DNA of 64,000 nt from Areca catechu (taxonomy: Eukaryota > Streptophyta > Magnoliopsida > Arecales > Arecaceae), in contig CM038049.1 of NCBI GenBank assembly GCA_021397845.1, positions 100,842,877 through 100,906,876 on the forward strand. Direction: 5' to 3'. Every line of letters begins with the position of its first letter. Positions within the stretch are counted from its first letter, which is position 1. Positions 22,201 through 32,515 of the stretch are shown one piece after another. Under the pieces are notes generated by a model. The model saw nothing but the letters and a program-made list of their open reading frames with translations. It was not told where the DNA came from and searched no databases. The position numbers were made by a program, and so were the translations under genes.

Positions 22201-23204
22201 GCTTCTGCTTGGATGATATCACCACCAGCACCGTAGAGATTGAAGTCGCCTTCCTTCAATACTTTAAGCTTGTGGAGGTCCTGCAAAGATTTGCATATAT
22301 GGTAACCACAAGCGGTATCCAATACCCAAGTATTTGATATAGACGAATTTAATGTCAATATAGTATGTATCTCATACATACCTTTTGGTGCGTCTGCCGC
22401 ACCAGGCTTCACAGTTGCAAGGTAAGCCTTGCAATTCCTTTTCCAATGTCCCGCTTTGCCGCAAAAGAAACAGGTTGACTGTTTTGAGACCTTCTTTCCT
22501 TTCTTGTTCTTATTGATGCCACCCTTAGGGTTTAGTCTCCTGCTAAAACCCTTTTTGCCTGATTTCTTCTTATTGGTCTTATCAACAAGAAGAAGTGGAG
22601 CCTTTTCTTTCTTAACATGGCTCTCTGCTGTTTTTAACATATTTAACAGCTCAGGCAAGGAAGTGTTCAGTTTGTTCATGTGATAATTCAAGACAAACTG
22701 AGAAAATGACTCTGGGAGTGATTGCAGGATTAAATCCTGATTCAGCTCCCCATCCATAATAAACCCTAATTGACCTAATCTAGTGATTAAGTCAATTACC
22801 TTCAGGACATGATCCTGAACGGATGTACCCTCTGTCATCCTAGCACGGAATAATTGCTTAGATATTTCGTATCTAGCAGTTCTGCTTTGTTCTCCATAAA
22901 GCTCCTTTAAATTGAGCATTATGGATTGAGTATCCATGCTTTCATGCTGCCTCTGTAACTCATTGGTCATAGAGGCCAGTATGATACACTTGACAGTGAG
23001 GGAGTCATTCTGCCACATTTTGTATGTGGCCATATCTTCCTGTGTGGCATCATCCCCTAGTGGATTAAGATTAGGGGTATCAAGAATATAAGAAAGTTTT
23101 TCTGAACTCAGTACAATCTTTAAGTTTCTCAACCAATCCACATAGTTTGGACCAGTCAGTTTGTTGGTATCTAAGATGCTTCTCAGTGATAATGAAGATG
23201 CCAT
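19293..23204 (-). pseudogene. gag-pol of copia D, broken by two frameshifts near the end
   Basis: From the ATG at 23204 a 1035-codon frame covers capsid, CCHC knuckle (C245, C248, H253, C258), protease, integrase (H431/H435, C461/C464; triad Asp491, Asp554, Glu590 with spacings 62 and 35) and RT (Asp891; YVDD at 976-979). The frame is lost at about 20125, just after the LGIKIYRD motif, by one missing base. It resumes in the frame covering 19876-20097 (YASAIGSIMYAM, CTRPDVAYAL) and is lost again near 19890 by one extra base in a T run. RNase H follows at 19293-19898 (TEAEYIAVSEA, YCDNTGA, DPFTKALPQRD). The protease active site reads DTA where the family normally has DTG or DSG. Either D moved using proteins from a sister copy, or the shifts are post-insertion or sequencing errors. 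Confidence 0.9.
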
Positions 23205-23374
23205 TTATCTACATTTAATTAAGAACAATACATAAGCAAACAACCATGAAATGATTTACATAATTAAATTAGGTCTTCAATTTAATTATGTCTCCCACTA
23301 TTTTATCAAAAATCATAGCCCTCACTATGATAATCGAGAAGAACCCTGATCGGTTTTCTTAGTGAGATCGAGAT

Positions 23375-23433
23375 CCTTATAATTTATAAAAGATCTTGCA
23401 GACAACACAACAAATCTTTTATAAGTTGTAAGG
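23375..23433 (-). promoter_or_regulatory. Leader hairpin 1 of copia D (RNA structure)
   Basis: Arms 23375-23394 and 23414-23433 pair at 18 of 20 positions. The 19-nt loop 23395-23413 reads CTTGCAGACAACACAACAA on the plus strand (sense RNA is the reverse complement). Confidence 0.75.
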
Positions 23434-23485
23434 TAGGAAACTCTTCCAATTATATCTCATATAATTCTCAAAAATAACTTGGCCT

Positions 23486-23535
23486 CTAGAACATTATAAG
23501 TCTTGCAGAATACACAACAAACCATAATGTTCTAG
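23486..23535 (-). promoter_or_regulatory. Leader hairpin 2 of copia D (RNA structure)
   Basis: Arms CTAGAACATTAT (23486-23497) and ATAATGTTCTAG (23524-23535) pair over 12 bp. The loop contains CTTGCAGAATACACAACAA, the loop of hairpin 1 with two changes. The stem is unrelated to that of hairpin 1. Confidence 0.75.
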
Positions 23536-23560
23536 TTAAGTCAAGACCCTTTCATTTCTA

Positions 23561-23628
23561 TACAGTCAATATTCAAATATAATGCCCTTGTAGATAACAC
23601 AACAAGGCATTATACTGAATATACTGTA
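23561..23628 (-). promoter_or_regulatory. Leader hairpin 3 of copia D (RNA structure)
   Basis: Three stacked helices, TACAGT/ACTGTA, ATATTCA/TGAATAT and TATAATGCC/GGCATTATA (22 bp in all, with small bulges), close the loop CTTGTAGATAACACAACAA. Confidence 0.75.
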
Positions 23629-23652
23629 AGGATATTTTGTACTAGACCAATA

Positions 23653-23712
23653 TTATGTCAATCACCCTATTAGGTCTTGCAGACAACACAACAAACCTAA
23701 TGTGGTTCATAA
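23653..23712 (-). promoter_or_regulatory. Leader hairpin 4 of copia D (RNA structure)
   Basis: Helices TTATG/CATAA, ACC/GGT and ATTAGGT/ACCTAAT close the loop CTTGCAGACAACACAACAA, identical to the loop of hairpin 1. Confidence 0.7.
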
Positions 23713-24106
23713 CACAGTAATGATCCAGCATGAAGGAAGGCCAACATATAGCAATTTTTTAACACTAAGCATATAAGTCAAGATTTAAATATAATCAAAT
23801 CGGCCAGGCAAGTGGAAGAGATGTGGGAGTCCCCCCGTTGCTTTCCTAGACACCAATAAAAATTGGCCAGGTCAGTCAACGGAACCAATTAAAAACCACG
23901 ATTCTCTTTACCTTCCCAGAACCACCTTTCTAGACACCGAATGATCAATTGTTCATCATGACTAGTGATGCTTATTAGTTAAATATGCTATGACTTAATA
24001 TGATTTTAAGAAGAGGGCTTTATAAAATTGCCAGCACATTCTTACATAAAAAAAAAAAAACATATCATAATGATATCACTCTGATAAACATATATGTGCT
24101 AAGTGT

Positions 24107-24184
24107 GTCATCATACTAGGACAACCATTTACCACATAATGGATCCACCATTATGCCAGGGCAACCTTATTTCAGTATGATGAC
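24107..24184 (-). promoter_or_regulatory. Nested inverted repeat in copia D leader
   Basis: Outer arms GTCATCATACT (24107-24117) and AGTATGATGAC (24174-24184) are perfect over 11 bp and enclose an inner perfect hairpin CATAATGG/CCATTATG (24135-24142 and 24148-24155). The two shoulders also share AGGRCAACC. Confidence 0.65.
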
Positions 24185-24379
24185 TTCAAAACTAATCATA
24201 TCTCTATAATAATTAGGGTTTGAGTGAAAAAACCCTAATTAGTGGCATACATCAAAACATTAATTATCATATATGCATTCCTTAAATTATGCTAAGCGTA
24301 TCAGCATTCAAGGGTTTAAAACCCTAATTTCGATACTACAACAAAAATGCATATAATATGTTTTAACTGTAATAAGGAT

Positions 24380-24392
24380 GGCTCTGATACCA
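24380..24392 (-). promoter_or_regulatory. Primer binding site of copia D
   Basis: The minus strand reads TGGTATCAGAGCC one base after the 5' LTR, complementary to the initiator tRNA-Met 3' end. Confidence 0.9.
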
Positions 24393-24393
24393 C

Positions 24394-26815
24394 TGTTGGG
24401 GTTTCAAGTGCACCGCAGCGGAAGTGTAAATTTCAAAATGATGAAATTTGCACCGAAATCCCTTAGCCAAGATCTCCTTATATACTAATTAAAACATACA
24501 TACTAACATTGTTAGAATTAGGGCACTAACCTTTTAATGCTAAGTCCAATTTTGATGTAGAATCAGAACTTGGTGTTGAATGCTTCTTTTGATTTCACCA
24601 GGCGTCCAAATGTCCACCCTCCAATGGTGATCCACAAGATGATTGAACAAGATGCAAGCTTCTTCAAAGTTCCCTCACTTGAATTCTTATCCTAGAACTC
24701 AAGAGGACTATGGCTCTAAAGCTTCAGGGTAGGGGCTCCTTACTTCCTTTCTTCCTTCTTCCTTTCCCTTTCTTAAGACCTTGTCCTAAGAATAAAACTC
24801 TTGTCTTAAAGGAGGAGATGGATTTAAGACACTAATGTCTTAAAGTAAAGGAAATAGAAACAGAGTAGGAGTTCCTTTCTTTTACCGATCAAGAGATTCT
24901 TCCTATCTCTTGTTTTGGACTTGAGTTTCAACAGAGAAGAGAACTCTGTAAGAGGGAAACTCTCTTTGTCCTAAACAAGCTAAGGAGGAATCAGTTTCCT
25001 GGAAAGAAAAGACAATAAAATAAACTCTGTTGTTCAAAAAATCATCTGAACACCCGAGACCTCTGTTGTTTAAATAGATTTCAGAGAGATGTCTTCTCAG
25101 AAGAACACAACTCTCCGTAAACCCCATTCCACTTTATCTCACGCCCCTTTCTTATTTCTCACGCCCAATCCACACATCTCACGGCCTTCCAGATTAAATC
25201 CCACGGCTCTTCTTAAAGGAAAAACCGCGGTGTTTTAAAAAAAGAAAGTCGCGACTTTTCATCTCCGAAGAGATGTTACTTCGCGCGCCCGGGAGGAGTT
25301 AGCGCTTTCTCTCTTTCTCAAAATCCCATCAGCCGTTGGATTTTCATCCAAGGGGGGGAGAAGGAGCGCTAATCACTTAAGAAGGAGGCCGCCCAAATAA
25401 AATCTCCGATGATTTTATTTGGGGCGCGCCAAGAGTCCATGCGCCATGGACTCTTCCTTAAGGCGCGCCAAGAGTCCATATGCGCATGGACTCTTGGTGT
25501 TTGGCGTGAAAAGCAAAAGGGGGCGGGTGGGAGGCTAGCCAAGCTACATGGCTAGCCAATAGGGTTAGCCATATTCCCATATTTCTTAATTAGGGTCTAA
25601 TTAGGTCCAATTAGAACCCAATTTGAACCAATCCGGAACCCTAATTCGAATCCGATCCGAATAGAAGCTAGGGCTTGCAACACCTGCTAGAGTGTTATCT
25701 TGCAAAGACAATTTAATTCCAAATTAAATTCTTGATCAATCCTCTTAAGTGTGTGACCCATTGGGTTCCACATCTAGCCAGCAGTGGGTTCGAATACAAG
25801 TTGACCTAATTTGATTAGAACTCTTTCTAATCGATTTAGGTCAAACCGGGCTTACCCGGATCGATCAATTAGGATTCTTCCTAACATGTGATCTTTGAAC
25901 TTGATCAACCCACAAGACAAGATTGACGTCTAGCAACGTGTCATGTCTACCCGGAAGATATGGAAATTCTGGTGAAATACCAAAATTACCCTTCAGTAGA
26001 GAGTTACCGTACAATTAAATCTTTCGATCAGCCTGCACCCAAAATATAACTATGGATATGGATATATGTCAAATCCAACATTATATTTGTTTCTAGCTCA
26101 ATCTTATAATGATGATTCGATTATCTTGATATTAGAAACCATCTCTAATATCTTTACTTTGATCAAAGATTCCCTGAATCATCATGCGATTGTTGACTAG
26201 CTGGATGCAATCTCCTCTTACTAAGAGTGATCGATTCCTTGTTGACCTACTCATTACCTTCATATTCAATTCACCATTCCCAGTATCAATCCTGTGCATG
26301 TCTCAGTGTCATGATTAGGATTGAACCAAAGGATGGGTTCATGTACATAAGGTACTTATGGCAGTCTCAGGTCAAAAGATTACTTGTACCACTCCTACTA
26401 TGAGAACCTTCTATTGACATGTAGCTAAGACTCCATTAGATGTTCTCAAGTCGGATCATATCAGTGAACTCATTCTCCAATGAGCACCCACATCCCAGTA
26501 TTAGTGTCATACACAAGTGACTGTGAGAGCAGTCACCCTTTCCAGTATACCCGGGGTGTGCTAGTCTTATCAGAAAAACCCTGATCCCCTATTCAGGGTT
26601 CCTTTGACTAGGAATACTTTAGATTAAGGTTTTAAGATTTTAGGTCTCACTGGTATGATCTCATCATAACCCTAAAATCATAGCCCTAATCTATGGGGTT
26701 CATCATATAATAAACACAGCGTATGATAAAAAATAATGCCTTTATTTAGAAAATTATCAATTACAATGGTTTGGGAGATACAACAGAGATTGGTTTGTAG
26801 GGCATATCCCTTTCA
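24394..26815 (-). repeat. 5' LTR of copia D
   Basis: 2422 bp, nearly identical to 16856-19278. The same palindromic doublet is at about 25431-25497. Confidence 0.95.
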
Positions 26816-26894
26816 TTGAGTTCCTAGTCTCAATCCATAAAGAACTTGGTATTAGTTGAAGCTTCTTTCTGAACCTGGTGCCCCCACCAATATC

Positions 26895-27225
26895 TCTTCG
26901 TATCATTCGGAGTGTCAAAAGATTTCTTCAACTTTTGAAGAATCTCTTCTGGCTGGGCCTCCTCGAACTTGCAACTGAACTCGTCATTCATCGCAGCCAA
27001 CATAATGCAACGTACCATGGTGCGGTCAGAGATCCACTTATGGTAAGTGTCCCTGACATTGCCATGAGCATTGGGGGCTGGAATCTCAGGTGCTAGATCC
27101 GTTATCACATAGAGGATCTACTCGTGCTCTAGGATTATCCTGAGTTTTCAATACCAGCTATCAAAATTGGGTCCAAAAAGTTTGTCATTATCTAATAATG
27201 GCTAGAGCGACAAAGTGGTCAACAT
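26895..27225 (-). pseudogene. Copia F gag, N-terminal part
   Basis: The minus-strand ATG at 27225 is followed by a damaged version of the copia capsid start (GPNFDSWY-like) and then an open segment from 27108 with WISDRTMVRCIMLAAM and FDTPNDTKRY, typical of copia gag. There is a stop near 27205 and another about 27120. It ends at the ATATC duplication of the inserted LTR and resumes at 15609. Confidence 0.75.
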
Positions 27226-29108
27226 TATCTAAAAAAGAAGAACAAGACCTATCAGTATATGAATTATTTTAAAAATTATAAAGACATGGATTTTAGTCTA
27301 AAGGTTTTTCTCATTATTTTATTCAAACTGGTAGCCTCTACACTCCAATCCAAAGAATAATATTTATCCTTTAGCGGGTACTAGGATCCAATAGACTACA
27401 TATGAGCCCGACTTTGGTCGGCTAATCCAAATGCATCTAAAGGTGGTACAATACCAATTGCTTCTCCAAGCAATTTCTAGTATTCATTTTGCCCCAGGGG
27501 TCCTCACAATCGACCTTTGGGCCTCCTATTGAAGGTCCTGGTTATGTCCAACCATTAACATGATCGAATTCAATGCTTCTAACTAACCCATGATCAAGCC
27601 TGACTTTGGCTGGCCCACCTGACCACATGTTAAGATAATCACACTAAGCCATCATATGTTGAATGGCGATCCCACTGGCCTGATGACCATCCATTCTTTG
27701 GAACTACCGATGATCACCCAACTTATGGACTCATTGCCAATCCAACTTAATAGGAGGCTAAGACTTAGGCTATCACATAACTTAGCCTTTTTATAGACCT
27801 AATAATTTAGAGGATTTCAATTTTTGTGACATTTGAAAGGAAGACATGGACCTTGATCAAGAAAACTCCCACCAAACACGTAGAGGGTTTCTACATCAAT
27901 TTGGTCCATGGGCACCTATAAACCAATCAGACTGATTAACCTTAGTTGACATGGGTTAACTTGAATCAATAGATAGTCTAATCTGATCTGATTCACCACA
28001 TTAGCCAGGTAAGTAAGATCAAGGGATGGGTTAAGCCACGTAAGCCTCTTGCCTCAGACACCAACCATGAGTTGGCCAGGTAAGAGTTAGCCCCAAAGAA
28101 CCTTGATCACCACTGTCAAACTTACCTTAGACATTAAGTGGTTTATCAGACTCAATCAGACTAACCTAAAGACCTGAGCTCACCACGAAGCCATGAATCA
28201 AGTCCATTAAGATGTATGGACTGATCTAACTAACTATTAGAGAGATCTATGGAGGAGAGACCTAATTTAACTTTTGATTAGTATTTTCTCTACTTAATCC
28301 ATTCATCTAAACCTAAGTCTAACCCATTTAAAGACCCAATTACAGCTAACCCAATCAACACATGGCTTATTAATCATAACTTAAGATTAGAATCATATCC
28401 TAAATCTTAAAAATATACATCTTAATTTTTAATTAAGTGTGTCATACTATTTGAAACATTTTCAAAATGAAATGAAATAATTTCATTAAAATATGAAGCT
28501 TAAAATTATTGTTTCATAGTTTTCTGGTCGAGTCAGCTCTTCTGCTCAAGTCAGCCTTCCAGAATATAGTTTTCTAGTCGAGTTAGCTCTTCTGCTCGAG
28601 TCAGCTCAACTAGAACATAGTTTTCTGGTTGAGTCAGCTCTTCTGCTCGAGTCAGCCTGACCAGAATATAGATTTCTAGTCGAGTCAGCTCTTCTGCTCG
28701 AGTCAGTTTGACCAGAATATAGATTTCTGGTCCAGTCAGCTCTTCTGCTCGAGTTAGCTCGACCAGAAATAGTAACTTCAAATTACAATCATTTCCACTT
28801 AAACTTTTCAAAGTTTTAGATCATACATCTTTTAGATCTCATCTAAACATAGTTATGATCTATTATCCATAGATTAAAACCATTTTAATCCATCAAATTC
28901 CTCACTTTCTTCTTCATAAGGTTGTGATGCAGCGGCACCCCTACATGCCATAGGAGAACCCCTTGGAATGGAAAGAGATGGTCTTTTAACCATGCTTCTC
29001 TCCTATGACTAGACGGCCATGGCGAATCCACCTTAATCAAAGTACTTTGTGAAGAAAAAGGTCCGATTTTAGATAAAACATTAGACTAGATGTGCATCCA
29101 ACCTGAAT
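27226..29108 (-). other. Leader of copia F
   Basis: About 1.9 kb without a supported ORF, between primer site and gag. It contains a five-unit tandem repeat (28518-28770). The 86-codon minus-strand ORF at 28551-28811 is merely that repeat read through and is not called as a gene. Confidence 0.6.
28518..28770 (-). repeat. Five-unit 50/51-bp tandem repeat, each unit a hairpin
   Basis: Units start at about 28521, 28571, 28622, 28673 and 28724. Each has the form TTCTGGTCGAGTCAGCTC, TTCTG, CTCGAGTCAGC..., GACCAGAA. The unit ends are complementary (TTCTGGTC/GACCAGAA in unit 5, TTCTAGT/ACTAGAA in unit 2). The GAGTCAGCTC core also occurs repeatedly in the Sirevirus LTRs at 35.1-35.4 kb and 37.0-37.3 kb. 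Confidence 0.85.
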
Positions 29109-29120
29109 GCTCTAATACCA
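29109..29120 (-). promoter_or_regulatory. Primer binding site of copia F
   Basis: The minus strand reads TGGTATTAGAGC, one change from the tRNA-Met site, one base from the LTR. Confidence 0.75.
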
Positions 29121-29121
29121 T

Positions 29122-31116
29122 TGAAAGGAATGGTTCCTAAAGGGTGATACATGCATTTTAAAACTTTTCTAAAGGTATGTAGTAGTAGAAAATGATAAAA
29201 CCATTTTATCTATAGATGTTAATCTAATTAACACTAGCCCCTACTAGGATCATGATACATCTATAGAAATGTAAAATGAAATCATGCAAACATTGTGTGA
29301 AAAACAGAACCATTCTAGAAATCACATAATGATGCAGCAATGATAATTATGTCATACATAAAATAAAGACATACCTTAGTGACGTTCACCAAAGGTTGCA
29401 ACAAAATCCCTGGCTCTCAATCTCAATCCCAAGGGCAGCTCCAACCTGTGGAAAAAACTTTGGCTCTACAGGCAGCACACGCATACCGCCTCTACGGGTG
29501 GTTCACACCGTGTAGCGCAGTTTCTTCTCCTTCCTTCAAGGTGCTAGCCCCTCCGAAATAATGTCAGTAGCAAGGACTCCTTCAACTCCTTGAAGATATG
29601 TGGACTCTTTTAACTCCTTGAAGGATTGTTGCTACAGTGGGCTGGAACGAAGATGCTTGAGAACCCTTTTCCAATGCTCTGTCCCAAACCTTCAATAGAA
29701 GGTATGCACTCAAAAATCCCAAAACCCAAACCTCACTCTATCTCGGAGATCAAATCTCGCAATCTCTCAAGGATCAAGCAAGATCTTTGTCTCAAAGATT
29801 TTCTGGGCAGAGTCTCAACTTTGATCTAGATTTTTGGGTGTGGAATGTCAGAAAACCTTAGCCATCCACCTTCTTTAACCCTGCCTTTTTAACAGCATCC
29901 CCCAAAACCATTAAGGGGGGAATATGAGAGATTAAAGGTAGGTTTTAGTCTCTTGGAATTCCAATAGGTCAGGAGACCTTTGGACTTCAACAATAGTAGG
30001 TAATAACAACCTAAAAATGCCAACCATTAAACTTCTATAACTATTACAGCATTTAATGGAGGGTTCTCGGATTTTACCATAACTCGTCAGTCAAGTTGAC
30101 TCAAATGTCTTGAGTTGACTCATCCAAATGAGCCAGCTTGAGTTTTTGACAACTCTCTATCAAATGAGTCCAGAATGATTCTCAATTGTTCCCATGCCAA
30201 CAAAGCAAGAAGAAACCCTCAGTGTGTGACCTCATAGGCTCAAACACTAAACTGGTAGCACGGAAACATTTTCAATACTAGCCAAAGTTGCCATCTAGCA
30301 ATGATAATCGGCATCTTGATAGGTTGAAGGTTGCAGAGCAACATGAACCTATCAAATATGGAATAGCAATGAACTTATTCCTTGAGCATCCTAATACTCC
30401 ATATGGCATAGGGTTAAACTTCCAAATCCTAATTAATCAATCTCAATATGTCTCAAACAAAGAATCCCTGTAACTCCTTACAAAAAATGCCCTGGCCAAG
30501 GTCTTTCTCAATTAAGGCATATTAAGCATTCAATCCAAACCATTTGGAGAGGTCAATCTTATCTCGATCCTACTACCGCTACACAAGTACTTGACTGTAC
30601 CCAGTAACCTTTCTTCACTAGATTAGAAATATGGATAGTCTGGCACCTAAGCACAGTGAGTTGCTTGCAAGCTACCATAGTGATCTCAAGTCAGAGAAAT
30701 AATTCATGTCCATATTCTAATACAAGACTCTTCTTCGATAGAAAGAGAATCTTGCATGAAAGTCACGTTCAGTGAAGTGTCAAACACAATACCTGATGTC
30801 ATACTAGCATCTCCATGCTACTTGGTTATGAGGACAACTAATAGATATGACATCAACGACCTACTCTTGATACACCATCATCCTAAAACAGCGTATCCTT
30901 TGGTTGCAAACCAATTTATGAACTACACGATGCATCCTCTCTACATCGCATACAAGGTAGCTCAAAGGACATCATCACACAGGAGTTCAATTAGGAAGAT
31001 GACATGTGATAAACAACCAGAATAAACTGTTTATTCAATTCAATAATTCATATACATATACATGAGTTGCACAACCATCTACAGCCTAGATGATTGGCTT
31101 TGGAACATAATTTCCA
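29122..31116 (-). repeat. 5' LTR of copia F
   Basis: About 1995 bp, from TGAAAGGAA to AATTTCCA on the plus strand. The right boundary is inferred from TG...CA termini and from the resumption of Sirevirus H coding sequence at 31117. No partner LTR is in the window. The small ORFs inside are without recognisable domains. Confidence 0.65.
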
Positions 31117-32470
31117 ATAGATTTTTCAATTATACCTGCATCATTATCAATATACTCTTCTTTTCTAGAAGGTGAGGGGTTAGTTTCATCAAATATAACA
31201 TGAATAGATTTTTTAAACAGTTAATGTTCTTTTATTGAATACTCTATATGCTTTGTTAGAAGTAGAATAACCAAGAAATATTGCTTCATCAGATTTAGCA
31301 TCAAATTTTCCAAGGTAATCCTTTCCATTATTCAGTACAAAGAATTTGTAACCAAAAATATGAAAATAGTGAATACTAGGTTTTCTATCATTCCAGAGTT
31401 CATAGGAGGTTTTCTTTAAAATATGTCTGATCAAAACATGGTTCAATATATAACATGCAGCGTTCACAGCTTTTGCCCAAAAGTACCTTGAAAAATTACC
31501 TTCACAAAACATAGTTCGGGCCATCTCTTCCAATGTCCTATTCGTCCTCTCTATAACACCATTTTGCTGTGGTGTTCTAGGAGGGAGAAGTTGTGATCGA
31601 TGCCATGCTCAGTGCAATACTCTTCAAAATATTGATTTTCAAATTCTATGCCATGATCAGTTTTAATAAAAATAACTAAAAGATTTTTCTGATTTGAAAC
31701 TTTCTTAAGAAATTTTTGAAATACTTTGAAAGCTTCATCTTTATAAGCTATAAGCAAAACCCATGTAAATCTTGAAAAGCCATCTATTATCACAAGTTCA
31801 TATTTCATACCTCCTAGGCTTGAGGTCCTAGTTGGTCCAAATAAGTCCATGTGTAGTAGTTCTAAAGGTCTAGAAGTTGAAACAATATTTTTCAATTTAA
31901 AACTCCCCCTAGTTTGTTTACCAAATTGGCATGCATCACAAACATATTCAAAATCAACTTTAAACTTAGATAGACCTCTAACTAGATCTTTGAAAATTAA
32001 TTTAGCTAAAGTATGCTTGCTAGCATGACCTAATCTTCTATGCCATAGTAAGCTAGATTCCTTGATTTTAGCATTCATTGCCACTAGACTTGTACTACTT
32101 GACATGGCTAGATCATTTAAGTCTACCACATAAATGTTTCCAAGTCTATGACCAATAAATTTAGTGCTAGAATCAAGAGAGCTAGTTACTATATACATTG
32201 AAGATTCAAAGACAACCTTGAAGCCTTTATCACATAATTGATTTATACTTAATAAATTATGCTTTAACTTGTCTACTAGCAATACATTTTAAATAAAAGT
32301 AGAAGGGGTAATTCTGATCTTACCAATGCCAATGATCTTTCCCTTACTATTGTCACCAAAAGTTACTAATCCTCCATCTTTCATTTCCAGGGTGATGAAT
32401 TGTTCTTTGTCACTCGTCATATATCTTGAGTAGCCGCTATCCAAATACCATCTTTTCTTTTAATTATTAG
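31117..32470 (-). pseudogene. Sirevirus H protease and integrase region
   Basis: Near 32441 the minus strand gives the protease motif YLDSGYSRYMTS. From 32282 to 31551 an open 243-codon segment covers pre-integrase (LWHRRLGHASKHTL, CDACQFGKQ) and the core with DLFGP and KTDHGIEFE. A frameshift at about 31580 separates it from the continuation 31533-31213 (EEMARTMF, CYILNHVLIR, DEAIFLGYS). A stop interrupts the protease-integrase junction near 32290. Coding similarity continues to 31117 and ends exactly at the F LTR. Confidence 0.8.
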
Positions 32471-32515
32471 CTGCAAGATATTCCTACAAAATAATCAAAT
32501 GATTCTTTTGGATAT

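Larger units (their letters stand above)
23205..24379 (-). other. Leader of copia D, highly structured
   Basis: About 1.2 kb between primer site and gag without a supported ORF. It contains four hairpins with a common loop (listed separately), a nested inverted repeat at 24107-24184 and a small hairpin at 23312-23331. I do not recognise this arrangement from any described element. Confidence 0.75.
16856..26815 (-). mobile_element. Copia element D (Tork/Angela-like), minus strand, very young
   Basis: A 9960-bp element with LTRs of 2423 bp (16856-19278) and 2422 bp (24394-26815), flanked by TTGAG at 16851-16855 and 26816-26820. I found two differences between the LTRs: a C/T at 17652 versus 25190 and one A in the run near 17700. 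Primer site, structured leader, gag-pol and polypurine tract are all present, but pol has two frameshifts and the protease motif is DTA. The capsid start (SLRSILDTNKLTGPNYVDW) places it with Tork/Angela-type copia. Confidence 0.95.
15610..26889 (-). mobile_element. Solo gypsy LTR (E-type), minus strand, split by copia D
   Basis: The two parts 15610-16855 and 26821-26889 together give about 1315 bp and match the 3' LTR of element E (61014-62270) in reverse complement, from TGGTGGGGGCACCA (end at 26889) to the other terminus at 15610. It is flanked by ATATC at 15605-15609 and 26890-26894. With a perfect duplication and no internal sequence it is a solo LTR, the usual product of recombination between the two LTRs of one element. 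Confidence 0.85.
14646..31116 (-). mobile_element. Copia element F, minus strand, multiply interrupted
   Basis: Running right to left: 5' LTR 29122-31116, primer site, leader, gag start at 27225, gag cut at 26895 by a solo gypsy LTR, gag and protease region resuming at 15609 and continuing to 14646, where element A interrupts it. The rest is off-window. On the right, 31116 abuts Sirevirus H pol coding sequence, so F inserted into H. The expected duplication at 31117-31121 (ATAGA) cannot be paired because the other end is not in the window. Confidence 0.75.

Noticed and set aside
23375..23712. Regularly spaced repeats resembling a small CRISPR array
   Set aside because: The repeats are loops of hairpins with complementary stems inside a plant copia leader. 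There are no cas genes and spacing is 87-106 bp.
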